From Desulfothermus okinawensis JCM 13304 (lineage in GTDB: Bacteria; Desulfobacterota; Desulfovibrionia; Desulfovibrionales; Desulfothermaceae): DNA of 32,461 nt. Of the stretch, positions 10,401 through 21,994 are shown one piece after another. The notes beneath the pieces are model-generated. The model made no database searches, was not told the origin of the DNA, and saw only the letters and a program-made list of their open reading frames with translations. Each line of letters starts with the position of its first letter. Positions within the stretch are counted from its first letter, which is position 1. The DNA is taken from the NCBI GenBank assembly GCA_001311565.1, contig BBBM01000030.1, forward strand, positions 1-32,461. Reading direction: 5' to 3'. The position numbers were made by a program, and so were the translations under genes.

Positions 10401-11360
10401 ACCTATAATAATTGGTTCAATATTCCCTTCAAATTCTGGCATTGCAATACCAAAGGTCACATCTGATATTAGACCTTGTGGGCTTTCATACCATTCTTGT
10501 GGCGTCAAAGAGTAAGATATAACAGGCTTAAATACAGGAATATTTAGTTTTTTAAAAAAAATTTACACTTTCGTTTGCAACTTCACTGGATTTATCTTCC
10601 CTGCCCATAAAGAAAAATTGCATATTTATAAGTGCAGAGATTCTTATATTTCCTGACCTATCAAAGAAATACCTTTTGGCAGTTTCAATAGGACCAATTG
10701 CCCCTGCATCTTTATCTACAACCCAATGACTAAATACCGGCAAAATATTTAGACCCTGCTTTTCCAGTTGAAAAATTAGTTCTTCTTCTATTATTCTGTC
10801 ACTGTTTATAAAGGTATTTCTGGAAAACAGTATGCCAACTGTAGGACTATTTTTCTTGGGATATTTTTCTAAGTATTCTTCATAAGTTGAATATACCTCA
10901 GTATCCGGAGGCCTTATAATACCCTGATAAGGCATGGGGGAGGGCTCTTCACAAATGATGTTTTTATCTAGTAGCGATGCAAGATATATGAGGAGTCTCT
11001 TGTAATTTTCTTCACCTCCATTTGATATATATTCATAAGCCCTGGCACATACATCTACATCTACATTTGCTCCCTTGCCCCATTTTATGGATCAAAAGAA
11101 GTGCTTATAATAAGCTTACCCTGAGATTGTTTTGTCATCTCTTCATATATATTGTCCCAAAATCCATCATCAGTAAGGTATAGAAAAACAATATCTGACT
11201 CTTTTGAATATTTAAGGAATTTATCTAGTGCATCTAAATCTTCTGTTATTTGTTTATGTGAAAAGATGTGCAGATTGATAAAAGGAATTTTTTTTGAAGC
11301 AGATATAAAAGAAGGCACATAAGAACTCCACATAATTGAGGTTATGGTAATTTTATTCAT
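7473..11360 (-). CDS. cobN: CobN/BchH-family chelatase large subunit
   Basis: Large, tetrapyrrole-binding subunit of a class I chelatase, about 1,290 residues, the usual CobN size (cobaltochelatase CobN is about 1,275). Seen: central HVGTHGNLEWLPGKGAGLS near residue 557, IYNCDNPAEG, GMHIFGEKL, PPGPSGF then DILPTGRNFY, GVYKSGVNLAVYASAW region with YGGGGQGKYFG, MKKHGYKGAGDI, and NPWAIEEIGRRLIEA near the end. A cysteine cluster RGCAGSRCDGQVCK precedes the core. Frame corrections at about ten A/T runs (for example 7637-7644, 8664-8672, 9275-9281, 10351-10357, 10554-10561); three A8 runs need two bases removed or one added. One shift near 11083-11095 is not at a long run. ATG overlaps the upstream stop (ATGA). 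It may insert cobalt, or, like the CobN-related HmuS of heme-uptake operons, remove metal from an imported tetrapyrrole. Confidence 0.9.
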
Positions 11361-12130
11361 TGCTTACTCCTTTTTAATGGATGTATAATGGTATAATCTT
11401 CAGATTTATATATATTTACATCTATTTTATATACCTCTCTGATATTTTCTCTATTTAATACATCTATTGGTTTTCCCTGTTTAAATACTTTTTTCTTATT
11501 TATAATTAAAATTTTATCTGTATAATTAATAGCCAAATTTAATTCGTGTATAGCAATTAAAATTCCCAACTTGTCTTTTTTTTGCCTTTTGTTTTAAGAT
11601 ATGCATAATGTCCAATTGATGATATATATCAAGATTATTTATAGGTTCATCTAGTAAGATATAAGGTGTATTTTGAACAAATGCCCTTGCCAATAATATT
11701 TTTTTGAAGCTCACCACCACTTAGGGTATTAATGTCCCTTGATGCAAGGTGTAGAAGTCCCATATCCTTCAGTACTAACACTGCTTTATCAATATCTGTG
11801 TTATCTGGTTTCCAGTTAATATGCGGTTTTCTTCCCCTGAGTACCATTTCAAACACTGTTACTGGAAATTTTATATGATTATATTGAGGCACGTACGCTA
11901 TTTTCTGGGCAATATTTTTCTTTGATAGATTTGATATTGATCTATTGTCTATTAATATATCTCCAGATAAAGGCTTGATTAGTCCCATAATACATTTTAT
12001 TAAAGTAGATTTTCCCGCACCATTTGGACCTGCCAAACTTATAATTTCCCCAGGAACAATTTTTAGATCTATATCTTTTAAGATATGTTTTTTTATTATA
12101 CTCGCAACTTATATTAATTAGTTCAATCAT
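11357..12130 (-). CDS. FecE/BtuD-type ABC importer ATPase
   Basis: ATPase of an iron-complex, heme or B12 importer, about 256 residues. Seen: MIELINISCEYNKKHILKDI, Walker A AGPNGAGKSTL, AYVPQYN Q-loop, FPVTVFEMVLRGRKPH (characteristic of FecE/BtuD), LSGGELQKILLARAF signature, YILLDEPINNLDI Walker B and IAIHELNLAINY H-loop. Shifts at plus-strand T runs 12088-12094, 11699-11705 and 11576-11583, each one base too long. Its ATG overlaps the end of the permease gene (TAATG), and its stop overlaps the cobN start. Confidence 0.92.
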
Positions 12131-13154
12131 TACCAATAGGTCTTTTTTTCTTTTAATTAAAAGGTACATAAAAAAAGGGTACGCCTATAAAAGAAGTCAT
12201 AATACCGATTGGCATTACTGCAGGGGCACAGATTATTTGACCCAACATATCTGCAATTATAACAATAATTGCGCCGTTAATAGCTGATCCCAAGATCAAA
12301 AATTTGTGGTCATTTCCAATGCACATCCTGGTAATGTGTGGAGCAACCAGTCCCACAAAACCGATTATTCCAGTAAAGCATATTGATGCAGATATAATAA
12401 TTGATGTTAATACTATGGAAAAAAAATCGTATTTTTTTTTACATCTACACCAAATGATTGTGCTATTTCGTCCCCTTCGGTCAAGATGTCAAAGTCATAA
12501 AAATGATATATAAAAAAAAGGAATTGGCAATAGTATCATAAGACTGGCAATAGAGATTTCTCTCCATCCTGGTTTGGCTAGACTCCCAAAGAACCAGAAC
12601 ACTATCTCATGTACCTGATCAGTAGTGCCTATGTATTGGAAAAATGATATAAGAGATGAGTACAAAAACATCTGGGCAATTCCTGCGAGTATTAATGTTT
12701 CTGTGGAATCATCTTTTAGTTTGGCAATTGATATAATAAATAATGTAGATAATATGGAAAAACCAAAACTTCCCAATACAACCATATCTTTATTATATCC
12801 ACCAAATAACATAATCATAAGTACTGCACCAAAACCTGCTCCTGATCCAATCCCCAATGTATATGGGGAAGCTAGAGGATTTTTGAGTATGGATTGTAAA
12901 ATACATCCAGATATGCCAAGTCCAACACCCACTAAACAACCTGTAATTATCCTAGGCAGCCTTAACATCCATATAATTGTAGCTGTCCTTGTATTAAAAT
13001 TTATTATGTCATGTATAGCTATTTTTGCTGGACCGATACAAATTGATACTAAAATAAATAAAAATAGTAATAAAATTGATATAAATATTATAATATATTT
13101 TTTTTTGATATCTTTAATGTAAGATATAGGATGTGTTTTATTAATTTGATACAT
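12130..13154 (-). CDS. FecCD-family ABC importer permease
   Basis: Inner-membrane permease of the BtuC/FecCD family, about 338 residues. Seen: LRLPRIITGCLVGVGLGISGCILQ, NPLASPYTLGIGSGAGFGA, FWFFGSLAKPGW, TGIIGFVGLVAPHITRM and the C-terminal PAVMPIGIMTSFIGVPFF, all family hallmarks. Five single-base corrections at plus-strand runs 12143-12149, 12170-12176, 12419-12426, 12432-12440 and 12512-12519; after them the gene ends in TAA that overlaps the ATPase ATG, which supports the reconstruction. Start ATG lies inside the last codons of the binding-protein gene. Confidence 0.92.
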
Positions 13155-14195
13155 AGTATCCTTTGTACGGAATTTTTTGAAACCTTTCTAAATACTCTTT
13201 ATGCCATAAAGAAGGATCAAATTTTTGGAAAAGAGTTGGATAAAACCACTTTACTAAATACCCAATGCCAATTATAGCCTCTGGTCCACACCATATTGAG
13301 CTATCTATAACATAGACCCTATTATTTTTAACTGCCTTAGTTAAAAAGAAACCAGGTCGATTTATGATATTGTTTTTTTATTTTATTAAAAAAAATCTTT
13401 ACTTTTCCGGGAATATCCTTTCCCCCAACTTGCAGGTTTTATTATAATTTCTGGGTCTTGTGACACGATCCATTCTGGACTAACATGGGGATAGGGGATA
13501 TTAAACTCCCTGCCAATATTATATCCACCTGCAATACTACACATCTCATCTGCTCCAGATCCTGGACCTGATGCTATATAATCATTATAGGATTCCACAT
13601 AGACCTTTTGGTCTGTTTTTTGTGTTGAGCAATTTTATTTTTTTACAAATTTTAGTTTTTTTTTCATACCACTCTAAAAACTTTTTTTTGCTTCTCTTTT
13701 TTTTGTCCAATATATTACTTATGGTGATTAATTCTTTTTTTGAATGTATTTATTTTGTAAAAATTCAACCTGAGTAAACTAATATGCAATGTTTTGAGCT
13801 TGGTATCCAACTCAGGACCAGGGTTTGTGCCATATGCAATCACAAGGTCTGGGTTTAAAATTGCTATTTTTTTCAAAATTTGCACTATTCCAGTTTCCCA
13901 CTTTAGGAAGATTTACTAAATTGCCCCAGAATTCAGGTTCTTTGGTGATTTTTGAATAGACTCCTACAACTAAATCCTCTGCATTGAGTAAGCGAACAAC
14001 CTCCAGTGCGTCTGAATTTAGTACTACTATCCTTTTTATGGGGAGGGATATTTCTATCTTCCTACCCAAACAGTCTATGACCTTTATGGTCTTTGCAAAG
14101 GAAGTTATATTCCATATGCAAGTAAATAAAAATAAGCTAATAACGATAAGTAATTTCGAACAGACATATCCTGCCAGGGGTTTTATAGTATTCAT
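13141..14195 (-). CDS. Periplasmic binding protein of FecB/BtuF type
   Basis: Substrate-binding protein for the importer, about 345 residues. Seen: signal peptide ending NITSFA, VIDCLGRKIEISLPIKRIVVLNSDALEVVRLL, VGNWNSANFEKIAILNPDLVI, then PKVYVESYNDYIASGPGSGADEM, AGGYNIGREF and VSPEWIVSQDPEIII, matching the periplasmic-binding type 2 (BtuF/FecB) fold with its long central helix (low-complexity KKREAKKFLEWYEKK). The ATG at 14195 has AAGAGG before it and overlaps the receptor gene by 59 bases. Besides runs of 7-9 A, two apparent single-base insertions fall in short runs (AAAA near 13586, CCC near 13410), which argues for sequencing error. Confidence 0.85.
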
Positions 14196-16328
14196 AATAC
14201 CTCTTATTTAGTATATTATCCACGCTAAGAGAGACTTCCATATGTTTTATGGGTGTTATAATTATTTTCCCATCCATCAAAAAGGCTGGTTCATATGTTC
14301 CGTATACTCCTTCTTCTTTATCTTTATTATGGTCGTCTGTGTAAATTTTACTGAAATAGCGTCCCTCTAATGAGGCCTTAATAATTTTATAACTTGTATC
14401 TATCCCAAAATTCCATGTTGTGGTAGGAATACCTGGCACTTTTTTTGTCTTCACTTTCTGGATCTGCAGGGTTGTCTGTTATTTTTGCATTGGTGAGAGT
14501 TAAATTGGTCCATATATTCATCCATGGAAATAACTTGTGGTTTATTCCAGTCTCCAGACCATAGGTCCTTCCTTTACCTGCATTGGTCCTGATTTTATTG
14601 TGTCCCTCTATCCTTGTGTATACCAGGTCGTCTATGTGATTTAGATAACCTGTAATGTTTAGTTTTGTCTTTTTATTGAATAGATACTGTTCAACCCCTG
14701 CTTCATAGGTCCACACGGTCTCAGGTTTAAGATTGGGATTGCTTTGATAAGTGGTACTCCACCACTGCCATGTCCTGTATAGTTCATATATTGTTGGTGG
14801 TCTAAAGGCATTGCCTGCAGAAAGTCTTAGAACAGTATTTTCTAAGGGTTTATATACTAGAGATATTTTGGGGCTTACATGAGAATCTGTATTGCTCTTA
14901 TATTTTTCTTCTAGGTTGGGTTTACCTGAATATCCATCAAACACCTTCCACCAATCATATCTTGCCCCAAGATAAATGGTAAGGTTATTTAGCAAATCCC
15001 ATTCTTCTTGAAGATATAATGCCCATGTCTTTGACTCTCCTCCAGAATGGAATGTGCATTCTTCGTGATGATCAAAACTCCTGTAAAATGGTATGGGATA
15101 TTCATTGGTATCTGCATCATCAGTCCTGTACGAAGTACCAATGGTGAGTGTGTGTTTTTCAAATAAATGAAAAGATCCCCTTATCTCCCCAAACCATGCC
15201 CTGGTTTTAGTAATAGATAACTTTCCAGGAGAATCATAGTAGAAATTTAAGGATGACCCCTTTGCAAGGGTGTATTTGTCCTCAGTCTTTACCAAGCCGA
15301 CTTGGGAATAAAAATTGAGGTTCCCAAAAATATCTTCATATGATAATGTATAGGCACCTGTCTCTTTTCTCCCTATACCTGTATAAGATATAAAGTCATA
15401 CGGTTTAAACTGTGCCTTTTTGTCCTCCCCTGCAATGGCATAGGTAGATGTACTACCATAGGTTCCCATATAGGTATGGGGTTTGTCATAGTCATATTTA
15501 TATATACCATTTATTGTTGTAAAAGATATTTTCCCTGTTTCTGACAAATCAAATTTTAATTTTCCAGTAATGACATTTCTTCTTGCACCATTATCTCCCT
15601 TATTTCCAACAACCCAGTACTTGGGATGCCCATATTTATCATTCATTAAATATCCGCCACTGACGTTTCCTGTCCCAGTTCTGATGCTTTTTTTTACCAC
15701 TGTAGTGGGATAGCCATCTGTTTCCTCTCCTTCAAACCCGATCATAAAACTCAATTTATGGAAAATTTTGTCTCCACCTAAAACAGAATATTTTTTTTGT
15801 TGAATATGTTCCCAAACCACCTTTTGCCTGAAAGTTGAATTTTTTTTGGGGTCTTTGTGATAATGTTAATAACTCCAGCAACGGCATTTCCACCATAAAG
15901 TGTTGAGCCTGGGCCCCTTATTATTTCAATTTTTTTCAACAGAATCTATAGGAATGTCATCCCATTTAACCCCACCAGTATAAGCGTCATTTATAGGAAG
16001 GCCATCTATCATTATAAGTACATATTTGTCTCCCATAAACCCTCTCATTCTTATACCTGCAGTGGAGTCCATTAAGAATTTTGACCTCTTAAAATAAATA
16101 CCCTGCAGGTCATTTAATACATCATCTATGCTATGCATTTCTTTTAATTCTATGTCCTTTGAAGTAATAACACTAACACTTGCAGGAACATTAGAAATTT
16201 CCTTTTTGGTTTTGGTAGCAGTGACTACTATTTCATCTAAATTGTAGGAGTTTTTGTCAGACTGACAATAACATATGTTAATACAAAATGAAAAAAAACA
16301 TAAAAGAAAAGCAAATAATTTTTTTCAT
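14137..16328 (-). CDS. TonB-dependent receptor heading the chelatase operon
   Basis: Outer-membrane receptor, about 728 residues. Seen: MKKIICFSFMF signal peptide, TonB box NLDEIVVTATK, plug motifs MHSIDDVLNDLQGIY, LIMIDGLPINDAYTGG, IEIIRGPGSTLYGGNAVAGV, INIITKTPKK, many aromatic barrel strands, FRPPTIYELYRTWQWW, and the C-terminal NKRYYEYYKTPGR ending YRY. Shifts at plus-strand runs near 16291-16298, 15930-15936, 15840-15847, 15791-15798 and 14441-14447, each one base too long; an A8 tract near 15690 is in frame. A receptor, binding protein, permease and ATPase in one operon indicate high-affinity uptake of a large chelate such as heme, corrinoid or siderophore. Confidence 0.92.
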
Positions 16329-16470
16329 TTCTTCCTCCTCCCATTATTTTTTTGTGTGAGAGTAGCAAATAATGTTATTATGTCAAGAATAAATATTACT
16401 TATAAATAAAAAATTTAATTGACAATATGTATGTAGTTATATAAATAAAAATTTTATAGGAGGACAGAAG
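16329..16470. promoter_or_regulatory. Divergent promoter region between receptor operon and chlD
   Basis: On the plus strand TTGACA at 16419-16424 is followed by TATAAA at 16440-16445 (15-base spacer) or TAAATA at 16442-16447 (17-base spacer), then AGGAGG at 16458-16463 before chlD. I looked for a B12-box or other riboswitch consensus and saw none; the gap is too short for a full cobalamin riboswitch in both directions. No feo-type TTAGATA half-sites occur here. Confidence 0.45.
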
Positions 16471-18473
16471 ATGAATTTTCCTTTTGGTGCTATTGTGGGG
16501 CAAGATGATCTAAAAAAAAGCCATTCTAGTCAGTTTAGTGAATCCCCTGGTTAATGGTGTGCTTATTGAGGGAGAAAAGGGAACTGGTAAGTCCTCTATA
16601 GTTAGATCCATTTATGATATCTTGCCTGATATTGAGGTGTTTGAGGGTTGTTTGTTTAATTTAGGTCCAAAGGATGAATATTATTGTAAGGGGTGTTCTT
16701 TTTGTTCTTGCAAAAAAAAGAAGATAAAAAGAAGGCCTTTTGTACTTACCTTGCCCCTTAATGTCACTGAAGATATGGTGGTTGGGGGAATAGATTTTGA
16801 AAAAACCTTAAGATCAGGAATGGTAAGTTTCCAGCCAGGGATTTTGGCCCGTGCTAATGGGGGAGTCTTGTACATAGACGAGATAAACTTACTCCCTGAC
16901 CATATTGTGGACATTATATTGGATGTCCTGGAATCCAGAGTAAACATAGTTGAAAGAGAGGGCATATCTGTAACACATCCTACGAAATTTACCTTAATTG
17001 CCAGCATGAACCCTGAAGAAGGTGATCTCAGACCTCAACTTAAAGACAGGTTTGGACTTTGTGTTAAGGTAAAGGGACTAAGAGACCCAAAGCAAAGGGT
17101 TGAAACAGTATTGAGAAGGGAGGGATTTGACAGAAATCCAATTAGATTTTTTTGATTCATTTTCCCCTTTGAATAAAAAAATATATGAACCAGATAACAA
17201 AGGCTAAATCTATCCTACCACGGGTAAGAATATCAAATAAACTGAGGATACTTATATCAAATTTATGTGTGGAACAAAATTGTGCAGGCCATAGGGCCGA
17301 CATTATTTTAGAGCAGGCTGCAAAGGCAGATGCAGCCTTGAATTTTAAAGAAGAGGTAGAAGAAGGCCATATAATGGAGATGGCTCCTTATGTCTTGGAG
17401 CATAGAAAAAGAATGGCTACAAACAAGCAGGAGCAAAAAAAAGAGTCCTCAGAAAAAAAAACAATGAGTCTAAATCCAGGAATAATAAGGAAGAGAGACA
17501 TAAATCTAAAACTCACAAACACAAAAATCAAACCTCTACAGATAATGAACATATAAAGCCAGAAATGAAAACAAGAGATCATATAAAAACTAAAAATGGT
17601 GAGTTATTAGAAAAGATTTTTAAAATAGGTGAGACATTTAAACCCAAGAAACTTTTACCTTTTAAGGATAGAAGATTTAGGACAGGGTCAGGGAAAAGGG
17701 CCACCTCAAAGACCAGGGCAAGGGCAGGGCGTTATGTAAGTGCTAAAATGAAATCCTATAAAAATGACATTGCCCTGGATGCAACTATCAGGGCAGCGGC
17801 TCCATATCAATTAGAAAGAAAGACAAAGAGTGAGAAAAATCTTGCTATTATAATTAATAAGGAAGATGTGAGAGAAAAAAATTAGGGAGAAAAAGATAGG
17901 AACCCTTATACTTTTTTTTAGTGGATGCCAGTGGTTCAATGGGTGCCATGGCCAGGATGTCTGCAGCAAAAGGGGCAATAATGTCATTACTTTTAGATGC
18001 CTATCAAAAGAGGGACAAGGTGGCCATGATTACCTTTAACAGGGATAGGGGGAGATTGATTTTGCCTCCAACTAATTCAGTTGAACTAGCTGGCAAATAT
18101 TTATCTGATCTGCCCGTTGGAGGAAGGACCCCTTTATCTTCTGGATTGTATGAGACCTTTCGTTTCTTGACATTTCAAAACATAAAAGATCCTACTTTGA
18201 AGAAAATTGTTATCCTTATAACAGATGGTAGGGCAAATGTTTCACTGGGATATTTTGATGATCCAATTAAGGAGACTTTTTTTAATGGCAAAAAAAGCTT
18301 GGCTCTGAGTTTAAGGATACAAAATTTTTTTGTAGTGGACACAGAGAAATCTGGAATAATGAATTTTGAAATGGCAAAGAAACTGGCTTATTTTTTTAAA
18401 TGGTATTCATTACAAACTTGAAGATTTAAAGGCAGAAAATTTATTGAATATAACAGGCAAGGAGCTATTATGA
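16471..18473 (+). CDS. chlD: ChlD/BchD-like chelatase subunit (AAA+ plus VWA)
   Basis: Middle subunit of a class I chelatase, about 660 residues. Seen in order: AAA+ domain with intact Walker A EGEKGTGKSS (about residue 32) and Walker B LYIDEINLL, sensor ASMNPEEGDLRPQLKDRFGL, helical lid GHRADIILEQAAKADAA, a long Lys/Glu/Asn/His-rich linker (about 17400-17600), then a VWA domain with MIDAS motif VDASGSMGAM, GGRTPLSSGL and VILITDGRAN. A cysteine group CKGCSFCSC lies in the AAA+ insert. Shifts at A8 near 16521, T7 near 17147, A7 near 17178, A9 near 17453, A7 near 17875, T8 near 17912 and T7 near 18391; A8 near 16712 is in frame. The stop overlaps the chlI ATG. With chlI it would power the CobN subunit encoded divergently. 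Confidence 0.9.
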
Positions 18474-19498
18474 AAAAAAAGATTATATCCCTTTGTGGCA
18501 ATAGTAGGTCAGGAGAAAATGAAATTATCACTGATCTTAAACGTTATAAATCCTACCTTATCAGGTGTATTGATTAGGGGAGAAAAGGGCACTGCAAAAT
18601 CTACGGCAGTAAGGTCCCTTGCCAGCATACTCCCAGAAATCCAAGTAATAAAAGATTGTCCATTTCAAATATCACCCAGTGATTCAATGGATGTTTGTGA
18701 GGGGTGTTTTAATGATAAGTGCAGAGAATTAAGATTAAGAGGTGAAAATCTGGAGATTATATCCAGGCCTGTAAATGTTGTAGACCTGCCCATTGGTGCA
18801 ACTGAAGATAGGGTAGTAGGTACACTGGATTTAGAGCATGCTTTAAAAACTGGGGAAAAGAGGGTTGAACCCGGTATACTGGCCCAGGCGAACAAAGGTA
18901 TCTTGTATGTGGACGAGGTAAATTTATTAGACGATCATATAGTAGATATTTTGCTAGATGCAGCTGCTATGGGAGTAAACACAATTGAGAGGGAAGGCAT
19001 ATCCTTTTCTCATCCAGCTAGGTTTGTCTTAATTGGAACAATGAATCCTGAAGAAGGGGAGTTAAGACCTCAACTCCTGGACAGATTTGGACTATGTGTG
19101 CATGTTAAAGGAGTAAGGGACCCAAAAGATAGGATAGAAATTATGAGAAGACGATCTGAGTTTGAAGAAGGACCAGAAAAATTTATAAAAAAATGGGAAA
19201 AAGCCTCTCTTGAACTAAAAAATAAGATTCAAAGGGCAAAGGAAATTTATTTCAGTGTAGGGATGAAGGAGGATTTATTATTTAAAATAGTAGAAACCTG
19301 TATTAATTTAAATATTGACGGACATAGGGGTGATATAATTGTATATAAGACTGCCAAAACGCTGGCAGCTTTTAATGGCAGAGACGTAGTTAAAGAAGAA
19401 GATGTTGATTTGGCGCTTCAATTAGCCTTCCACATAGGATTAGAAGAAGGCCATTTGAAGAGGTCAGGGAAGTTGATTTTACTTCTGTAGATAATTAA
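18470..19498 (+). CDS. chlI: ChlI/BchI-like AAA+ chelatase subunit
   Basis: AAA+ motor subunit of a class I chelatase, about 342 residues. Seen: [19 protein letters not shown], Walker [25 protein letters not shown] cysteine group, [20 protein letters not shown], Walker [36 protein letters not shown], and lid [17 protein letters not shown]. The frame is restored by removing one A from the A8 after the ATG. Near 19425-19435 one base seems missing: restoring it gives [13 protein letters not shown], the expected ChlI ending, and a stop at 19496-19498. Only five bases separate this stop from that of the convergent FmdE-like gene. Confidence 0.92.
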
Positions 19499-19503
19499 TA
19501 TCG

Positions 19504-20129
19504 TTATTGTACATTTAAACAAGTTAAATCACATTTAATTTTATTTATACAACTATTACAATAAAATCTATTTTTATAATAAATTAATTTTGACCTGAGT
19601 ACTAATTCTTTACAATTAGAACATATTCCATATGAACCAGCTAGTTCATATTCTGGTTCCTTCCATGGGATTCTTTTTATATCAAATAAATAGCGTGGTG
19701 CTTTATTTATTAATTTTACAATTTTGTTGGCAATTTTTTTCTTGATATTCTAAGATATCATCCATTGTTGCAATATTTTTTTAATATCTTTTCTTCAATT
19801 TGAATAAAATTAGAATCATCTGCTATTGTCATATATTTAAATGAAAATTTGAATGCTTCCATATAATTTATAAAATATAGATAATAATTATGCTTGCCTG
19901 TATCAAATATTTTTAAACGTTGATTACCTATTGTTGTACCAAGCAAAATTTGAATTGAATCCACTGCTGAAGTAGAATTTTCAGATACAACAAATATATT
20001 ACTATATTTTTCTCCTTTTTGATTAATAAGTTGCATAACATACTCACAAAATTTTGCTCCAATAACAAGTTCTGGACATAGGTGTCCGTGAAAATCTGTT
20101 ATCCTCTTTAATATCATATTGACCAGCAT
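19504..20129 (-). CDS. FmdE-domain protein with C-terminal zinc ribbon
   Basis: About 207 residues. Seen: FHGHLCPELVIGAKF near residue 13 (the HGHLCP motif of the FmdE family, named after subunit E of formylmethanofuran dehydrogenase), VDSIQILLGTTIG and IFDTGKHNYYLYF, then a C-terminal zinc ribbon CSNCKELV ... FYCNSCI. The family Cys usually found just before VD-IQ is Ser here (NSTSAVDSIQ). Start at 20129 has AGAGG upstream; an in-frame ATG at 20201 is also possible. Two single-base corrections at T7 runs near 19770 and 19734. Family members in sulfate reducers and archaea often sit near molybdenum or tungsten, or tetrapyrrole genes; the exact role is unknown. Confidence 0.75.
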
Positions 20130-20225
20130 GTTTACCTCTTTTTTTGGGAAAAATTTTATTATGAACCAATACCTTATAGCTAAGCACCCAATTTCCTTCA
20201 TTAAATACCTTTGATTTTAAAAAAA

Positions 20226-20466
20226 TTAAAAAAAATGAAAATATAAGAAGTATACCTGTCCATTGGACCTCACAATAAAGCCATTTATTGGAAAATCATG
20301 ACATGTTTTAACCCTTAATATGACCTCGTTTATCCAATGCCAAGTATCTTCAAAGAAAAACCATCTAGGTAGCCTTGATTTAGGGTCCAGTTTTACTTTT
20401 ACTTTTTTTCTGAATGTATTCAATCTGGTCAAGATTAATTGACTGGAGTATTTTATACTTGTCCAT
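20226..20466 (-). CDS. Small protein of unknown function
   Basis: About 79 residues, not recognised. After removing one base from the T7 near 20403-20409 it reads MDKYKILQSINLDQIEYIQK, then VKVKLDPKSRLPRWFFFEDTWHWINEV and VKTCHDFPINGFIVRSNGQV. No signal peptide or membrane helix; rich in aromatic residues. It lies directly upstream of the FmdE-like gene on the same strand and may be co-transcribed with it. The end is uncertain because two T runs follow. Confidence 0.5.
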
Positions 20467-20665
20467 AAGTTATCTTCTTATGTCTGGAATGGATTACTAA
20501 AATAAAAATTTTTAATTTGCAAGAAAAAAAATATTACTTTTATAAAAAAAGATAACATAAATAATATAATTAAAATAATTTTGTATTAAAAAAATCCTGG
20601 TCCACCAATATTGTATTAACACAAAGGTAAAAAAAGGTCCTTTTATAGGATAACTCAAAAAGGTC
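20467..20665. other. AT-rich intergenic region
   Basis: Very AT-rich, with no gene or recognisable motif apart from the start of the promoter that follows. Confidence 0.5.
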
Positions 20666-20694
20666 TTGACAAATGGGATCTTGTCCCATAAATT
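20666..20694 (+). promoter_or_regulatory. Promoter with operator-like repeat for TRAP operon
   Basis: TTGACA at 20666-20671 and TAAATT at 20689-20694 with a 17-base spacer. The spacer is largely filled by a perfect inverted repeat TGGGA-TCTTG-TCCCA (20674-20688), well placed for a repressor that blocks RNA polymerase. Confidence 0.5.
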
Positions 20695-20822
20695 TTCATG
20701 TCATGAAGGTCATAGTCGCATCTATCTCCTATACATGGAATTTAAATTGGTGGTGGCGTTTCTGGGGAGAGGTGCGGTCTGGCCTGGATGTTTTTTTAAT
20801 AAAAAAAAGAGAAAAAGAGGTC

Positions 20823-20862
20823 AAAGGCCGCAGGCAAAACAAAGTCTGCGGCCTTTTTTTTT
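20823..20862 (+). terminator. Intrinsic terminator just upstream of TRAP binding-protein gene
   Basis: AAAGGCCGCAG, 12-base loop, CTGCGGCCTTT: 11-bp GC-rich stem followed by a run of T to about 20862. It ends only 13 bases before the ribosome-binding site (AGGAGG, 20876-20881) of the TRAP gene at 20887 and lies downstream of the only promoter seen. It could therefore act as an attenuator or riboswitch terminator for the 130-nt leader, or end an unannotated short RNA. Confidence 0.8.
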
Positions 20863-20877
20863 AATCAAAAAAAATAG

Positions 20878-21906
<1,029 letters not shown>

Positions 21907-21913
21907 TTAGAGT

Positions 21914-21962
21914 TAACAGGGATGGGATAACAGCAATATGGTATCTCTTCCCATCCCTGTTA
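21914..21962. other. 14-bp perfect stem between TRAP P and Q genes
   Basis: TAACAGGGATGGGA, 21-base loop, TCCCATCCCTGTTA. No T run follows. A stable stem right after a binding-protein gene commonly protects the upstream mRNA or reduces read-through, giving more binding protein than permease; that role is inference. Confidence 0.7.
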
Positions 21963-21994
21963 CCCATAACCAAAATAAAAATACATATAAAATT

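Noticed and set aside
7473-11360. cobN as a pseudogene because it is split into about a dozen frames
   Set aside because: All core motifs are conserved in order over the full family length, and the breaks follow the same homopolymer rule as in housekeeping genes.
12625-13122. 165-residue open frame antisense to the FecCD permease gene
   Set aside because: It is the shadow of a hydrophobic permease; the minus-strand frame has all the FecCD motifs and the plus frame has none.
16329-16470. Cobalamin riboswitch between the receptor and chlD
   Set aside because: Expected from the CobN/TonB context, but no B12-box sequence is visible and the gap is too short.
16471-19498. Two separate ChlI paralogues plus a separate VWA gene
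   Set aside because: After correcting the frame, the first AAA+ domain, the charged linker and the VWA domain form a single ChlD-type gene.
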